64,000 nt of DNA from an uncultured Pelagibacteraceae bacterium (GCA_902531175.1 CACADE010000001.1:62001-126000), one strand, 5' to 3'; shown: positions 19,537-28,219, counted from the stretch's first letter. Numbers and translations: made by a program. Notes: a model not told the origin generated them from the letters alone.

Positions 19537-20116
19537 TATGTTTTTCCATTTCTTTTTTAGAAAGATCTTCAACTATGGCTGAAAGACTACTTTTATTTAT
19601 ATCTTCACCAATTAATTGTTTAATTAGATCGGAGGATGTCTCAATTGCAATTTTAGTAACTTTCTCTTGAGAAGTTTTTTTTAATTGGTCTATTTCTTTT
19701 TCAGCTTTTATTATTTCTTGTTCAATATCCTTTTCTAAAGATAATTTTTTATTGTTTACATCATCTAAAACTTTTTGTCTTTCGCTATTAAAGAAGTTTT
19801 TCGCTTCAACTTTTGTATCATTGATAATTTTATCAAATTCTCTAACTTTTTTTTCAGTTTCTTCCCGTTGCTTATCTGCAGTTTCGATATTCTCTACGAT
19901 TTGTGATTTTCTGGTTTCAAGATTGTTACTAATCTTTGGTAGTATGAACTTAGATAAAATTATAAACAATAATCCAAAAGTAAGAACTAACCAAAAAATT
20001 TGAGATATCCAAAACTCGGGATTAAGCTGGGGCATACCTCCACTCTCAGCGCTTTGAGCGCTATAAGTAAAGATAAGACTTAAAGCTAGAAATTGAAAAA
20101 TTATCTTTTTCAACAT
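19526..20116 (-). CDS. F0F1 ATP synthase subunit b'
   Basis: Second, divergent peripheral-stalk subunit; the b/b' pair is typical of alphaproteobacteria and phototrophs. It starts with a signal-like hydrophobic stretch (LKKIIFQFLALSLIFTYSAQSAE), then the conserved MPQLNPEFWISQIFWLVLTFG membrane helix, then a coiled coil rich in Glu and Lys. The 196-residue length is usual for b'. It lies between atpE (3-base gap) and atpF. Confidence 0.92.
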   Translation of the reverse strand: MLKKIIFQFLALSLIFTYSAQSAESGGMPQLNPEFWISQIFWLVLTFGLLFIILSKFILPKISNNLETRKSQIVENIETADKQREETEKKVREFDKIINDTKVEAKNFFNSERQKVLDDVNNKKLSLEKDIEQEIIKAEKEIDQLKKTSQEKVTKIAIETSSDLIKQLIGEDINKSSLSAIVEDLSKKEMEKHNGI

Positions 20117-20119
20117 TAA

Positions 20120-20347
20120 TTAAAACGCGAAAAGAATAATTAATGCAACAACTAATCCAAATAAACCAGTTGCTTCCGCTAATGCAAAGCCTAATAGCAA
20201 GTTTGGAAACTGTTTTTGAGCTGCAGATGGATTTCGCATTGCGCCCGAAAGATAATTTCCAAAAATTATCCCAATACCAACTCCTGCACCCGCAAGTGCA
20301 ATTGCTGCTAGTCCTGCTCCTATCATTTTTGCTGCTTCTAATTCCAT
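20120..20347 (-). CDS. atpE: F0F1 ATP synthase subunit c
   Basis: Proteolipid that forms the rotor ring. Two helices: the first has the glycine-repeat packing motif AGAGVGIGIIFG, the second carries the proton-binding E58 in LLLGFALAEATGLFGLV. There is no Na+-type Gln/Glu-Ser pair, so it is a proton type. The 75-residue length is normal. It has a full-consensus Shine-Dalgarno sequence, which fits the many copies of c needed per complex. Confidence 0.96.
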   Translation of the reverse strand: MELEAAKMIGAGLAAIALAGAGVGIGIIFGNYLSGAMRNPSAAQKQFPNLLLGFALAEATGLFGLVVALIILFAF

Positions 20348-20352
20348 TATAT

Positions 20353-20358
20353 CCTCCT
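20353..20358 (-). promoter_or_regulatory. Full-consensus Shine-Dalgarno site of atpE
   Basis: AGGAGG (read on the minus strand) lies five bases before the atpE ATG. Most genes in this window have weak or no Shine-Dalgarno sequences, so this is unusual and is consistent with high translation of subunit c relative to its operon partners. Confidence 0.75.
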
Positions 20359-20366
20359 TATGTTAA

Positions 20367-21098
20367 TTAATGGTGTAAATTTAATGCATCATTCAAATAG
20401 ATACATGTTAAAATTGCAAATACATATGCTTGAAGAAAAGCAACTAATATCTCCAAACCTGTTAATGCAACTGAAAAACCTAATGGTAGCCAGCCCCCAA
20501 CAATTCCTAAGCTAACTACGAAACCTCCAAAAACTTTCATCATCGTATGGCCTGCCATCATATTTGCAAATAATCTAACTGATAAACTAATTGGCCTACT
20601 TAAGTATGAAATTATTTCTATAACTACAATTAATGGCAATAAAACCATTGGAACTCCACTTGGTACAAAAAGTTTTAAGTATCCAATTCCATGTTTAATA
20701 AATCCAATTATCGTTACTCCTATAAATATAAATGCTGCTAACACAAAAGTTACAATGATGTGGCTAGTGACAGTAAAAGAGTATGGTATCATCCCAAACA
20801 TGTTACAAAATAAAACAAACATGAATAAAGAAAATATGAAAGAAAAGTAAGGCTTAGCTTTTGATCCAGCTGTATCACTTATCATTTTTGAAATAAAAGA
20901 ATAACTGAGTTCTGCAAGTAATTGAATTTTATTTGGTATAATCGATCTCTTTGTACCCAAATTAAAGATAATTAATATTGCCAATGAACTTATGACCATA
21001 AACAAACTCGCGTTTGTGAATGAAATATCTATGTTATTTATTTTAATTTCTGGACCAATTCGGTACACATTGAATTGGTACATTGGGTTTGCTGCCAT
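20367..21098 (-). CDS. atpB: F0F1 ATP synthase subunit a
   Basis: Stator membrane subunit containing the proton half-channels. The essential arginine is R175 in SLSVRLFANMMAGH, and the C-terminal helix region ILVAFLQAYVFAILTCIYLNDA is conserved. The 243 residues match the alphaproteobacterial length. It lies between atpI (7-base gap) and atpE (18 bases containing the strong Shine-Dalgarno). The F1 genes are not in the window, as expected for the split atp operons of this class. Confidence 0.95.
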   Translation of the reverse strand: MAANPMYQFNVYRIGPEIKINNIDISFTNASLFMVISSLAILIIFNLGTKRSIIPNKIQLLAELSYSFISKMISDTAGSKAKPYFSFIFSLFMFVLFCNMFGMIPYSFTVTSHIIVTFVLAAFIFIGVTIIGFIKHGIGYLKLFVPSGVPMVLLPLIVVIEIISYLSRPISLSVRLFANMMAGHTMMKVFGGFVVSLGIVGGWLPLGFSVALTGLEILVAFLQAYVFAILTCIYLNDALNLHH

Positions 21099-21105
21099 TT
21101 TCCTA

Positions 21106-21381
21106 CTATTTTTGCATTTTTTTTGCTGATCTAATAACGTTCATAATTCCAGCTATTACACCAATAAAAAAAAATATTAAAATTAACCATGGTTTAGTAC
21201 CAAACCAATTGTCTAAAATAAACCCAATAATTGTCCCAACAGCTACTGCAGATACCAATTCCGTGCTCAATTTGAAGGCTGATCCCATACTTGAGCCTTT
21301 ATCTACCTCTTCAGATTTTTTGTCTTTATCGGTTTTATTTTTTGCAATTTTTAGGCGAGTTTTAAACTGGTCTTCATCCAT
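21106..21381 (-). CDS. atpI: AtpI/AtpZ-type F0F1 ATP synthase assembly protein
   Basis: Small two-helix membrane protein of 91 residues. A charged N-terminus (about 1-35) is followed by SAVAVGTIIGFILDNWFGTKPWLILIFFFIG, here seen as two hydrophobic segments around the conserved LDNWFGTKP turn of the AtpI/AtpZ family. Members help assemble the c-ring or transport divalent ions for it. It opens the F0 genes, two bases after the smc stop. Confidence 0.85.
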   Translation of the reverse strand: MDEDQFKTRLKIAKNKTDKDKKSEEVDKGSSMGSAFKLSTELVSAVAVGTIIGFILDNWFGTKPWLILIFFFIGVIAGIMNVIRSAKKMQK

Positions 21382-21383
21382 TA

Positions 21384-23957
21384 TTAAGCAACCATGCTCT
21401 CTGCTTTTTGAAGATCTACAGCAACTAGTTGGCTAATTCCTTTTTCTGGCATTGTTACGCCATACAGCCTGTCCATTTTAGACATGGTTAGAGCGTGGTG
21501 AGTTACGATAATAAATCTTGTAGATGTAATTTTAGTTAGTTCCGTCAAAAGATTGCAAAATCTTGTTACATTCGCATCATCGAGAGGTGCGTCTACTTCA
21601 TCGAGAACACATATCGGAGCTGGATTAGTAAGAAACACTGCAAAGATTAAAGATAAAGCTGTCAGGGCTTGTTCACCTCCAGATAATAAAGTTATTGATT
21701 GTAATCTTTTTCCTGGTGGACTTACTAACATTTCCAATCCTGCATCTAAAGGATCATCGGAGTCTACTAGTTCTAGCTTCGCGCTACCTCCATTAAATAG
21801 TTTGGTATAAACTTCATTGAACTTTCTATTCACCTTTTCAAAAGCATCTAGAAGTCTTTCCCTACCTTTCTGATTGAGTTCAGTAATACTTTCTTTTAAC
21901 TTTATAATTGCAGTTACTAAATCTTGTCTATCTTTTTCCATTTTCTTAATTTCATCTTCATATTTTGAAGTCTCTTCGTCTGCTCTTAAGTTAACCGAGC
22001 CTAATTTTTCTCTTTCCCTTTTTCTTTCATCAAGCAATTCCTCTTGTGTTACTGTATCTGGATATTCAGATGCATCTTTTAAGTTTGAATAATTTAGTAT
22101 TTCTTCTTCTTTTAAATTAAGTTCTGTTGATACTCTCTCTAACAAATCATTTCTTCTTTTATTCAAACCATCAATTGTTGCTCCAGAGCTTGCCTTTCTC
22201 TCTCTAATTTCAATAGACTCTTCTTTTGTTGTATTTAGATTGCTTCTCAATTCGTTAATCTCTTTATCAAGTTCATCTATTAATATTTCATTATCACTTT
22301 TTTCTTTTTCAGAAATTCTTAAACTTTCAGATATTTGTCCCTTTCTTTCAGCTTGTGTTTGAGGTTGTTTTTCTAGGCCATCTAATTTTTTTTGTTGAGT
22401 ATCTTTTCGACTATTTAATTCATTAATCATTTTTTCAGAATTTACCAATAAGCTTTTCCAACTTTCTATTTCTTGGTCAATTATTTTAATTCTTTCACTT
22501 CTTTTTATTGATTCTTTTTTAATATTTTGATTTGCACTAAATGCTTCAGCGTATTCTTCTTGTAGACTTTTAATTTCTTCGTTTTTCTTAGTTACTGTTA
22601 TCGCTAAGTCGTCATCATGCATTTCATTAATTTTCATTTTTAAAAATGAAAGATTTATTTTACATTCGTCTATTAAATTAGTTGCACCATTAATATTGTT
22701 CTCTGATAGCATTTCTTTTGCTTTTTCTAATTGCTCACTTGCTAAATCAATAGTTTCTGAGTTCTTTTTTAGAGTATCAAGGTTTAGATTTTCTAGTATT
22801 CTCTCTAACTTATCTTGCTCATCTTTTAATTTTCCTTTTGCATTTACCAAATCTAAACCTGACAATTTTTCAGTTTCATAATATTTTGAATCGACTGTAA
22901 TTAAATTTTCTTTTTCTTCTCTAAGTCTTTTTTCATTAGAGTTTGCATCAATGATTATGCTTTTTTCTCTAACAATATCCTCATCTATTACACTTAAAGA
23001 CTTTCTAATTGATTGTATTTCATCATTAACCCTGTCTTTTTCTTCATCTAAGCTCTTTAACTCTAAATTTAACCTTTGTATTTTTGACAAGTTTTCTTGA
23101 TTTTTTTCTCTTATAGGATTTACATTTTTATTCTTCTCAATAATCTTCATGCTTAAATTCTCTAATTTATCATTGAAGGACTTAACTTGATCATCAGCCT
23201 CATTGTTGATCTCATTCTCTACTTTAATTTCATTATCAATTTCTAAAAGACGTAAATAATATAAACCTGCCTCAACTTTTTTTATTTCTTCTGAAATAGA
23301 TTTGTATTTTGCAGCTTCTTCAGCTTGCTTTTGCAAATTTGCTAATTGTCTTTCCTGTTGTCTTCTTAATTCATCTGCCCTTTTTAAATTATTTTCAGCC
23401 GCGCCTAATCTTAATTCTGCTTCGTGTCTTCTAACATGTAAACCTGCTATACCAGCCGCCTCTTCTAAGATAGCTCTTCGATCAGAAGGTTTTGCCGTGA
23501 CCAATGCTCCAATTCTACCTTGACTAATAATCGAAGGTGAATGAGCACCTGTTGATAAATCTGCAAAAAACATCTGAGCATCTTTTGCTCTTACTTCTTT
23601 GCCATTTATATAAAATTTTGAGCCTTTATCTTTTTCTATTTTTCTCCTTATTTCAATTTCATCGAGCTCATTATATTGTAGAGGACCATCCTTATTGTCA
23701 TTTGATAAGCTCACTAAAACTTCTGCAATATTTTTTGATGGTTTGTTTGAAGTTCCAGAAAATATAACGTCTTCCATTCCTGAACCTCTCATACTTTTTG
23801 CTGATGTCTCACCCATACACCATCGCAACGACTCTACTATATTTGATTTGCCACAACCGTTTGGGCCAACTATCCCAGTTAAACCTTCTTCAATCAGGAA
23901 ATTTGTTTTTTCAGCAAAAGACTTAAATCCATTTAGTTGGATTTTTTTAAATTCCAT
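21384..23957 (-). CDS. smc: Chromosome segregation protein SMC, short form without a recognisable hinge
   Basis: SMC-family ATPase for chromosome compaction and segregation. The N-terminal head has Walker A GPNGCGKSNI (31-40) and the R-loop phrase RGSGMEDVIFSGTSN; the C-terminal head has the signature LLSGGEQALTAL (757-768) and Walker B VLDEVDAPLDDA (784-795). Between them is coiled coil. Bacterial SMC proteins are usually near 1150 residues with a globular hinge; this one has 857 and I find no hinge-like segment in the middle. The start and both heads are complete, so it is not an obvious frameshift. It sits in the conserved dciA-dsbA-smc order. Confidence 0.9.
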   Translation of the reverse strand: MEFKKIQLNGFKSFAEKTNFLIEEGLTGIVGPNGCGKSNIVESLRWCMGETSAKSMRGSGMEDVIFSGTSNKPSKNIAEVLVSLSNDNKDGPLQYNELDEIEIRRKIEKDKGSKFYINGKEVRAKDAQMFFADLSTGAHSPSIISQGRIGALVTAKPSDRRAILEEAAGIAGLHVRRHEAELRLGAAENNLKRADELRRQQERQLANLQKQAEEAAKYKSISEEIKKVEAGLYYLRLLEIDNEIKVENEINNEADDQVKSFNDKLENLSMKIIEKNKNVNPIREKNQENLSKIQRLNLELKSLDEEKDRVNDEIQSIRKSLSVIDEDIVREKSIIIDANSNEKRLREEKENLITVDSKYYETEKLSGLDLVNAKGKLKDEQDKLERILENLNLDTLKKNSETIDLASEQLEKAKEMLSENNINGATNLIDECKINLSFLKMKINEMHDDDLAITVTKKNEEIKSLQEEYAEAFSANQNIKKESIKRSERIKIIDQEIESWKSLLVNSEKMINELNSRKDTQQKKLDGLEKQPQTQAERKGQISESLRISEKEKSDNEILIDELDKEINELRSNLNTTKEESIEIRERKASSGATIDGLNKRRNDLLERVSTELNLKEEEILNYSNLKDASEYPDTVTQEELLDERKREREKLGSVNLRADEETSKYEDEIKKMEKDRQDLVTAIIKLKESITELNQKGRERLLDAFEKVNRKFNEVYTKLFNGGSAKLELVDSDDPLDAGLEMLVSPPGKRLQSITLLSGGEQALTALSLIFAVFLTNPAPICVLDEVDAPLDDANVTRFCNLLTELTKITSTRFIIVTHHALTMSKMDRLYGVTMPEKGISQLVAVDLQKAESMVA

Positions 23958-23965
23958 TCACTGAC

Positions 23966-24541
23966 TTATATCAGTTTTTCAATGTATTTTTTTAATTTTT
24001 TGTAGTTTGAGTGATTTTCAAACTTTTTTCCGTTAATTATGATTGTAGGAGTAGCATTTACTTTATACTTTTTAACACCTTCGATTCGGTCTTCTAAAAT
24101 GTGATCCTCTATCTTTTTATCAGCCAAGCACTTATCAAAATCAAGATTATATTCAGTATTATTAATAAATTTTTTCATTGCTTGATTTGCCTCTAATTCA
24201 TTTTTTCCCTTGATCCACTTATCTTGATTTAAATAAAGGTGATGCAAAATTTCATGCTCACCATCATTTCTACAATGCGCTAATTTAGTTGCATTAAATG
24301 CAATGATATCTAATGGGAAGCTTTTAAATTCTATTGAGATCAATCCTTTATCAATAAAATCCTCTTTTAGTTTAGGATAAATATTTTTATGAAAATTTGC
24401 ACAAAAACTGCAAGTTAAAGATTCAAAAACCATCAACCTAACTTTTGAGTCTGCATTCCCTACTAAAATTGGTTTAACTTCAGAATTAGCATTAATGAAA
24501 TTAAAAAAAATTAAAATTGAGACAAGAATTATTTTTTTCAT
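23966..24541 (-). CDS. DsbA-family thioredoxin-fold protein
   Basis: Periplasmic thiol oxidoreductase of the DsbA-like (thioredoxin_4) group. A signal peptide (MKKIILVSILIFFNFINANS) precedes the thioredoxin fold; the active site is C44-S-F-C47 in FESLTCSFCANFHKN, and the cis-Pro loop reads VNATPTIIINGKKF. The CSFC dipeptide differs from the CPHC of E. coli DsbA but is common in this subgroup. The 191 residues are normal. It is the middle gene of dciA-dsbA-smc and overlaps dciA by four bases. Confidence 0.87.
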   Translation of the reverse strand: MKKIILVSILIFFNFINANSEVKPILVGNADSKVRLMVFESLTCSFCANFHKNIYPKLKEDFIDKGLISIEFKSFPLDIIAFNATKLAHCRNDGEHEILHHLYLNQDKWIKGKNELEANQAMKKFINNTEYNLDFDKCLADKKIEDHILEDRIEGVKKYKVNATPTIIINGKKFENHSNYKKLKKYIEKLI

Positions 24542-25020
24542 TTTATTTTAAAATGTTTACTTAGCTCTAAAAGTGAGTTTTTTATTTTGTCATTTTTAAT
24601 ATTATTTATGCTCTTTATATGTTTATTTTTTGTCGCATTAATAGCGGTATTTTTATGGCTTTCTTCAATTTTTCCATCAAATGTATTCAATTTAATGTCA
24701 TCTAAAACATGATAGCCAAAAAAAACATTAATTTTTTTTATTATCTCTTTTTTAGAATACTCAACGTCAACTTCATTTCCCCTCTTTACTAAAATATTTA
24801 AACGACTGCCCGATAACTTGTTTGAACTTTTATATGACTTAGGAAAGCTTACTTTAAATAAATCTTTACCTACTAAATATTTCCAATTATCTAAAGTTTC
24901 ATTATAAATTTTACCTTTTTTACTAATTATTCTTTTTGCTTCTGTGGGTAAAGTATCTTTAAAAGATCTTAAACCTTGAATGGAGTTATATCTCTGCTTA
25001 GTATTATATTTTTGACTCAT
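24538..25020 (-). CDS. dciA: DciA family protein (DUF721), replicative helicase loader-like
   Basis: DciA proteins help load the DnaB replicative helicase in bacteria without DnaC. The DUF721 core is at the N-terminus (GLRSFKDTLPTEAKRII, then WKYLVGKDLFKVSFPKSY) followed by the domain's second strand region LNILVKRGNEVDVEYSKKEIIKKIN. The C-terminal tail is lysine-rich. The 160-residue length and the position beside mutY, dsbA and smc are typical for alphaproteobacteria. Its ATG abuts the mutY ATG back to back. Confidence 0.85.
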   Translation of the reverse strand: MSQKYNTKQRYNSIQGLRSFKDTLPTEAKRIISKKGKIYNETLDNWKYLVGKDLFKVSFPKSYKSSNKLSGSRLNILVKRGNEVDVEYSKKEIIKKINVFFGYHVLDDIKLNTFDGKIEESHKNTAINATKNKHIKSINNIKNDKIKNSLLELSKHFKIK

Positions 25021-26013
25021 ATGAATAACAAAAACATATCAAATAAAATTCTACTTTGGTACGATAATAATAAAAGAATTTTACCTTGGAGAAAAAAAGT
25101 TTCTCAGAGGCAAAAAGAATATTTTACGTTTGTTAGTGAATTTATGTTGCAGCAAACTCAAGTAAAAACTGTTATTCCTTATTTTAAAAAATTTGTAAAA
25201 CAAATTCCAACCTTTCAATCATTGGCAAATGTCGATGAAAAGATCTTAATGAAACATTGGGAAGGTCTTGGTTATTATTCAAGAGCGAGAAATCTAAAAA
25301 AAAGTGCAATTATAATTGTTAGAGATTTCCATGGTAAGTTGCCAAGATCCTATGAAAAGTTGTTACAATTACCAGGAGTAGGCGAATATACATCTAAAGC
25401 AATAATGTCTATAGTATTTAACCTTAAAACTATTCCTTTAGATGGAAATGTAGAGAGAATTCTTAAAAGAACTTTATATTTAAAAAAGCAAAATGAAATA
25501 TCTAAAGATTTTTTAAAAACTAAGATTAATTTTTTTGGATTGTCCAATCGCGCTAGTGATTACTCCCAAGCAATCATGGAGATAGGTGCTTTAATATGCA
25601 AACCAAAAAATCCAAGTTGTAAGGAATGTCCTTTAAATAAAAATTGTATATCTCTAAAAAAAAATGATTTTGAGTTAACTAAAATTAATAAAGAAATAAA
25701 AACTAAATATTTCGAAGCGACTATTTACAAAAAACATAATAACTACTTATTAGTTAAAAATGATAAATTTAAATTTTTAAAAAATATGCCAATTTTTCCT
25801 ATGACTGAAGTTCGAGAAAGTAAGTATAATTATTCAAATAATAAAAAAATTAATATAAAATTGTCTAATATGGAAATGAAAATTTTGTTAAATAACTCAA
25901 AAAGACCTCCAAAGATTAAAAATAAAATATTGATCAAAAAAGATAAATTAAGTTCAGAAATAATTCCATCATTTACTAAAAAAATATTTTATACTATCTC
26001 AAAATCTGAATGA
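25021..26013 (+). CDS. mutY: A/G-specific adenine glycosylase
   Basis: Removes adenine mispaired with 8-oxoguanine. I start at the ATG at 25021 (MNNKNISNKILLWYDNN), which matches the family N-terminus; a start 45 bases upstream would extend into dciA. E40 (SEFMLQQTQVKTVIPYF) and D141 (LDGNVERIL) are the catalytic pair, LPGVGEYTSKAI is the helix-hairpin-helix, and C193, C200, C203 and C209 bind the 4Fe-4S cluster. The C-terminal MutT-like domain is short but present. 330 residues. It overlaps the next gene by four bases. Confidence 0.94.
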   Translation: MNNKNISNKILLWYDNNKRILPWRKKVSQRQKEYFTFVSEFMLQQTQVKTVIPYFKKFVKQIPTFQSLANVDEKILMKHWEGLGYYSRARNLKKSAIIIVRDFHGKLPRSYEKLLQLPGVGEYTSKAIMSIVFNLKTIPLDGNVERILKRTLYLKKQNEISKDFLKTKINFFGLSNRASDYSQAIMEIGALICKPKNPSCKECPLNKNCISLKKNDFELTKINKEIKTKYFEATIYKKHNNYLLVKNDKFKFLKNMPIFPMTEVRESKYNYSNNKKINIKLSNMEMKILLNNSKRPPKIKNKILIKKDKLSSEIIPSFTKKIFYTISKSE

Positions 26014-27134
26014 AAAAAGTTGCAATTGTTGGAGCTGGTATATCTGGTTTGTATCTTGCAAATGAATTAAACAAAAATACTGAAATAGACTATAAAATCT
26101 TTGAAAAAAAAGATTATCTCAATTTAAATGAAGGTTATGGTATTCAACTTTCAGTTAATAGTATTAATTTGTTGAATAAAATAGGATTTAAAAACATATC
26201 AGCATCGGATATTTATTATCCAACAAAAGTTAATTTTTTCCAGGCTAATAATATTAAAAAGATTTGTGAAATTGATTTAAAGCAATTCAATAATGTAAAC
26301 GACCGTTACACAACACTTAAAAGATCAACATTAATAAAGTTTTTAATTGGTAATATTCCTGAGGAAAAAATTCAATTTAAAGCCGATATTCAAAATATCG
26401 AATATAATGAAAATATAAAGATTTCTTGGAATAATAAGAATGAAAGTTTTGATTATATAGTAATTGCAGACGGTGTTTTTTCAAAATTAAAATCCCAAAT
26501 ATCCAATAATCATTTAAACCCAATTTTTAATGGGAACATTGCTTTAAGGGCGAACTTAAAACAACATGAAAAAGATAATATTTCTGTTTATATGGGGTCA
26601 AATTTTCACTATGTAACTTATCCTGTAAATCAAAAACTCGAATATAATTTCGTTGCTATAATTAAAAAGAAACTAACTACTAAAGAAATTGAAGATAAAA
26701 ATATTCTTAATTCAGAAACATTTATAAAATCTTTAAAAGACTTTATTTCAAAAAATTCTACTATAAATTTGGAAAGTTTAGCAAATATAAAGTGTTTTCC
26801 TGTATTTGTGAGCACTGAATTACCCACACTAAAATATCAAAATACCTTTTTAAGTGGAGATGCTTTATTTGCATTTCCACCTTCTTTTGCACAAGGTGCT
26901 TCTCAAAGTATTGAAACAGCAAATGGTATTTTAGAAAATATTACAAGTTCAAATAGTATTTACAAAGATAAGTTAAGTAAAATATTACTAGTAAATAAAA
27001 GATCAAAATTAAACCATTTTGCCTTCCATTTAACTAATCCAATAATAATATTAATTAGAAATATTCTTTTGAAATTTTTATCAAAAAATAAAAAATTTCT
27101 AGAGAGTTATCTTGGAAAAATTTATAGAAATTAA
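26010..27134 (+). CDS. FAD-dependent aromatic-type monooxygenase, substrate unknown
   Basis: Class A flavoprotein monooxygenase. The N-terminal FAD motif is VAIVGAGISGLYLANEL (4-20); an NAD(P)H/FAD region reads YIVIADGVFSKLKSQI; the third FAD motif is GDALFAFPPSFAQGASQSIE, equivalent to GDAAHxxPPxxGQG. This is the salicylate hydroxylase/UbiH-like fold. The 374 residues are full length with a basic hydrophobic C-terminus. It could be a ubiquinone-ring hydroxylase, but I cannot tell it from catabolic relatives. It is coupled to mutY by an ATGA overlap and its end overlaps the ccrM end by four bases. Confidence 0.8.
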   Translation: MKKVAIVGAGISGLYLANELNKNTEIDYKIFEKKDYLNLNEGYGIQLSVNSINLLNKIGFKNISASDIYYPTKVNFFQANNIKKICEIDLKQFNNVNDRYTTLKRSTLIKFLIGNIPEEKIQFKADIQNIEYNENIKISWNNKNESFDYIVIADGVFSKLKSQISNNHLNPIFNGNIALRANLKQHEKDNISVYMGSNFHYVTYPVNQKLEYNFVAIIKKKLTTKEIEDKNILNSETFIKSLKDFISKNSTINLESLANIKCFPVFVSTELPTLKYQNTFLSGDALFAFPPSFAQGASQSIETANGILENITSSNSIYKDKLSKILLVNKRSKLNHFAFHLTNPIIILIRNILLKFLSKNKKFLESYLGKIYRN

Positions 27135-28204
27135 GTAGTTGGTCTTAGTCTTTGCCTCAAATCATCAATTGGTTTGAGTGAATTACCTGATTTATAATAC
27201 CAAAAAGTCCAACCGTTACAGCTCTCAGCACCTAATATTTGTGCAGCAACTTTATGAATTGATCCTTCTGATTTCCGATATTTTATACTACCGTCAATCA
27301 TAATTTTTGCATTGATTTGTTTTTTTTGATCAAAAATTTCAGTACCAGGTTTAATAATTCCTAATTCAACCAAAGATCCAAATGGCACCCTTGGTTTGGA
27401 CCTATTATTTTTTATAGTATCTAAATATTCATCTTCTATAATTTTTGTATTTTTAATTCTTTTACTTGCAGCTTCAAAATAGTTTTTTTCTTTTTCTACC
27501 CCAAAATAATTTCTACCTAACTTTTTTGACACTACAGCAGTTGTTCCCGTACCAAGAAACGGGTCCAATATTAAATCACCTTTATTCGAGGATGCTAATA
27601 TAATTCTGTGCAATAAAGACTCTGGTTTTTGCGTTGAGTGAACTTTATTACCATTATTTTTAAGTCTTTCTTTTCCATTACATATAGGTAAATTCCATGT
27701 AGATCTCATCTGTAGATCATCGTTTAAACACTTAAGTGATTGATAATTAAAAGTATATTTTGAGCCTTCACTTTTTGAGGCCCATATAAGTGTTTCGTGC
27801 GCATTCGTAAAACGTGTTCCTCTAAAATTTGGCATAGGGTTATTTTTATTCCAAATTACATCATTTAAAATCCAAAAACCTAAATCTTGCATTTTCGAAC
27901 CAACTCTAAAAATATTATGATAACTTCCTATGACCCATATAGATCCATTTTTTTTTAAAATTCTTTTACATTCTTTAAGCCATTGAACTGAAAACTCATC
28001 ATAACTTGTAAAACTATCAAATTTATCCCACGCATCGTCTACAGCATCGACTTTAGATCTATCAGGTCGACTTAATTCTTTTTTCAGTTGAAGGTTGTAA
28101 GGTGGATCTGCAAATATCAGATCAAAACTTTCAGCCGGAATTTTTTTTAATTCCTTAATACTATCTCCATTAATAATTTTATTTTTTATGTCTGAAATGA
28201 TCAT
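27131..28204 (-). CDS. ccrM: CcrM-type adenine DNA methyltransferase (GANTC)
   Basis: Beta-class N6-adenine methyltransferase. The catalytic motif is DPPY (33-36) in LIFADPPYNLQL, and the SAM-binding motif is LDPFLGTGTTAVVSKKLGR near residues 216-234. The distinctive C-terminal region (RVPFGSLVELGIIKPG and ESCNGWTFWYY) is that of CcrM, the cell-cycle methylase of alphaproteobacteria that recognises GANTC. The 357-residue length is exactly in range. No restriction partner is nearby. Its leader holds a hairpin containing two GANTC sites, suggesting methylation feedback. Confidence 0.94.
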   Translation of the reverse strand: MIISDIKNKIINGDSIKELKKIPAESFDLIFADPPYNLQLKKELSRPDRSKVDAVDDAWDKFDSFTSYDEFSVQWLKECKRILKKNGSIWVIGSYHNIFRVGSKMQDLGFWILNDVIWNKNNPMPNFRGTRFTNAHETLIWASKSEGSKYTFNYQSLKCLNDDLQMRSTWNLPICNGKERLKNNGNKVHSTQKPESLLHRIILASSNKGDLILDPFLGTGTTAVVSKKLGRNYFGVEKEKNYFEAASKRIKNTKIIEDEYLDTIKNNRSKPRVPFGSLVELGIIKPGTEIFDQKKQINAKIMIDGSIKYRKSEGSIHKVAAQILGAESCNGWTFWYYKSGNSLKPIDDLRQRLRPTT

Positions 28205-28219
28205 TTTATATTTTTGAAT

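Noticed and set aside
19537-19572. Extended N-terminus for atpF (12 residues)
   Set aside because: It adds a basic stretch before the membrane helix and lengthens the overlap with the b' gene; the family starts just before the helix.
24976-25020. Extended N-terminus for mutY reaching into dciA
   Set aside because: The ATG at 25021 already gives the conserved MutY N-terminus; the extension is the reverse strand of dciA.
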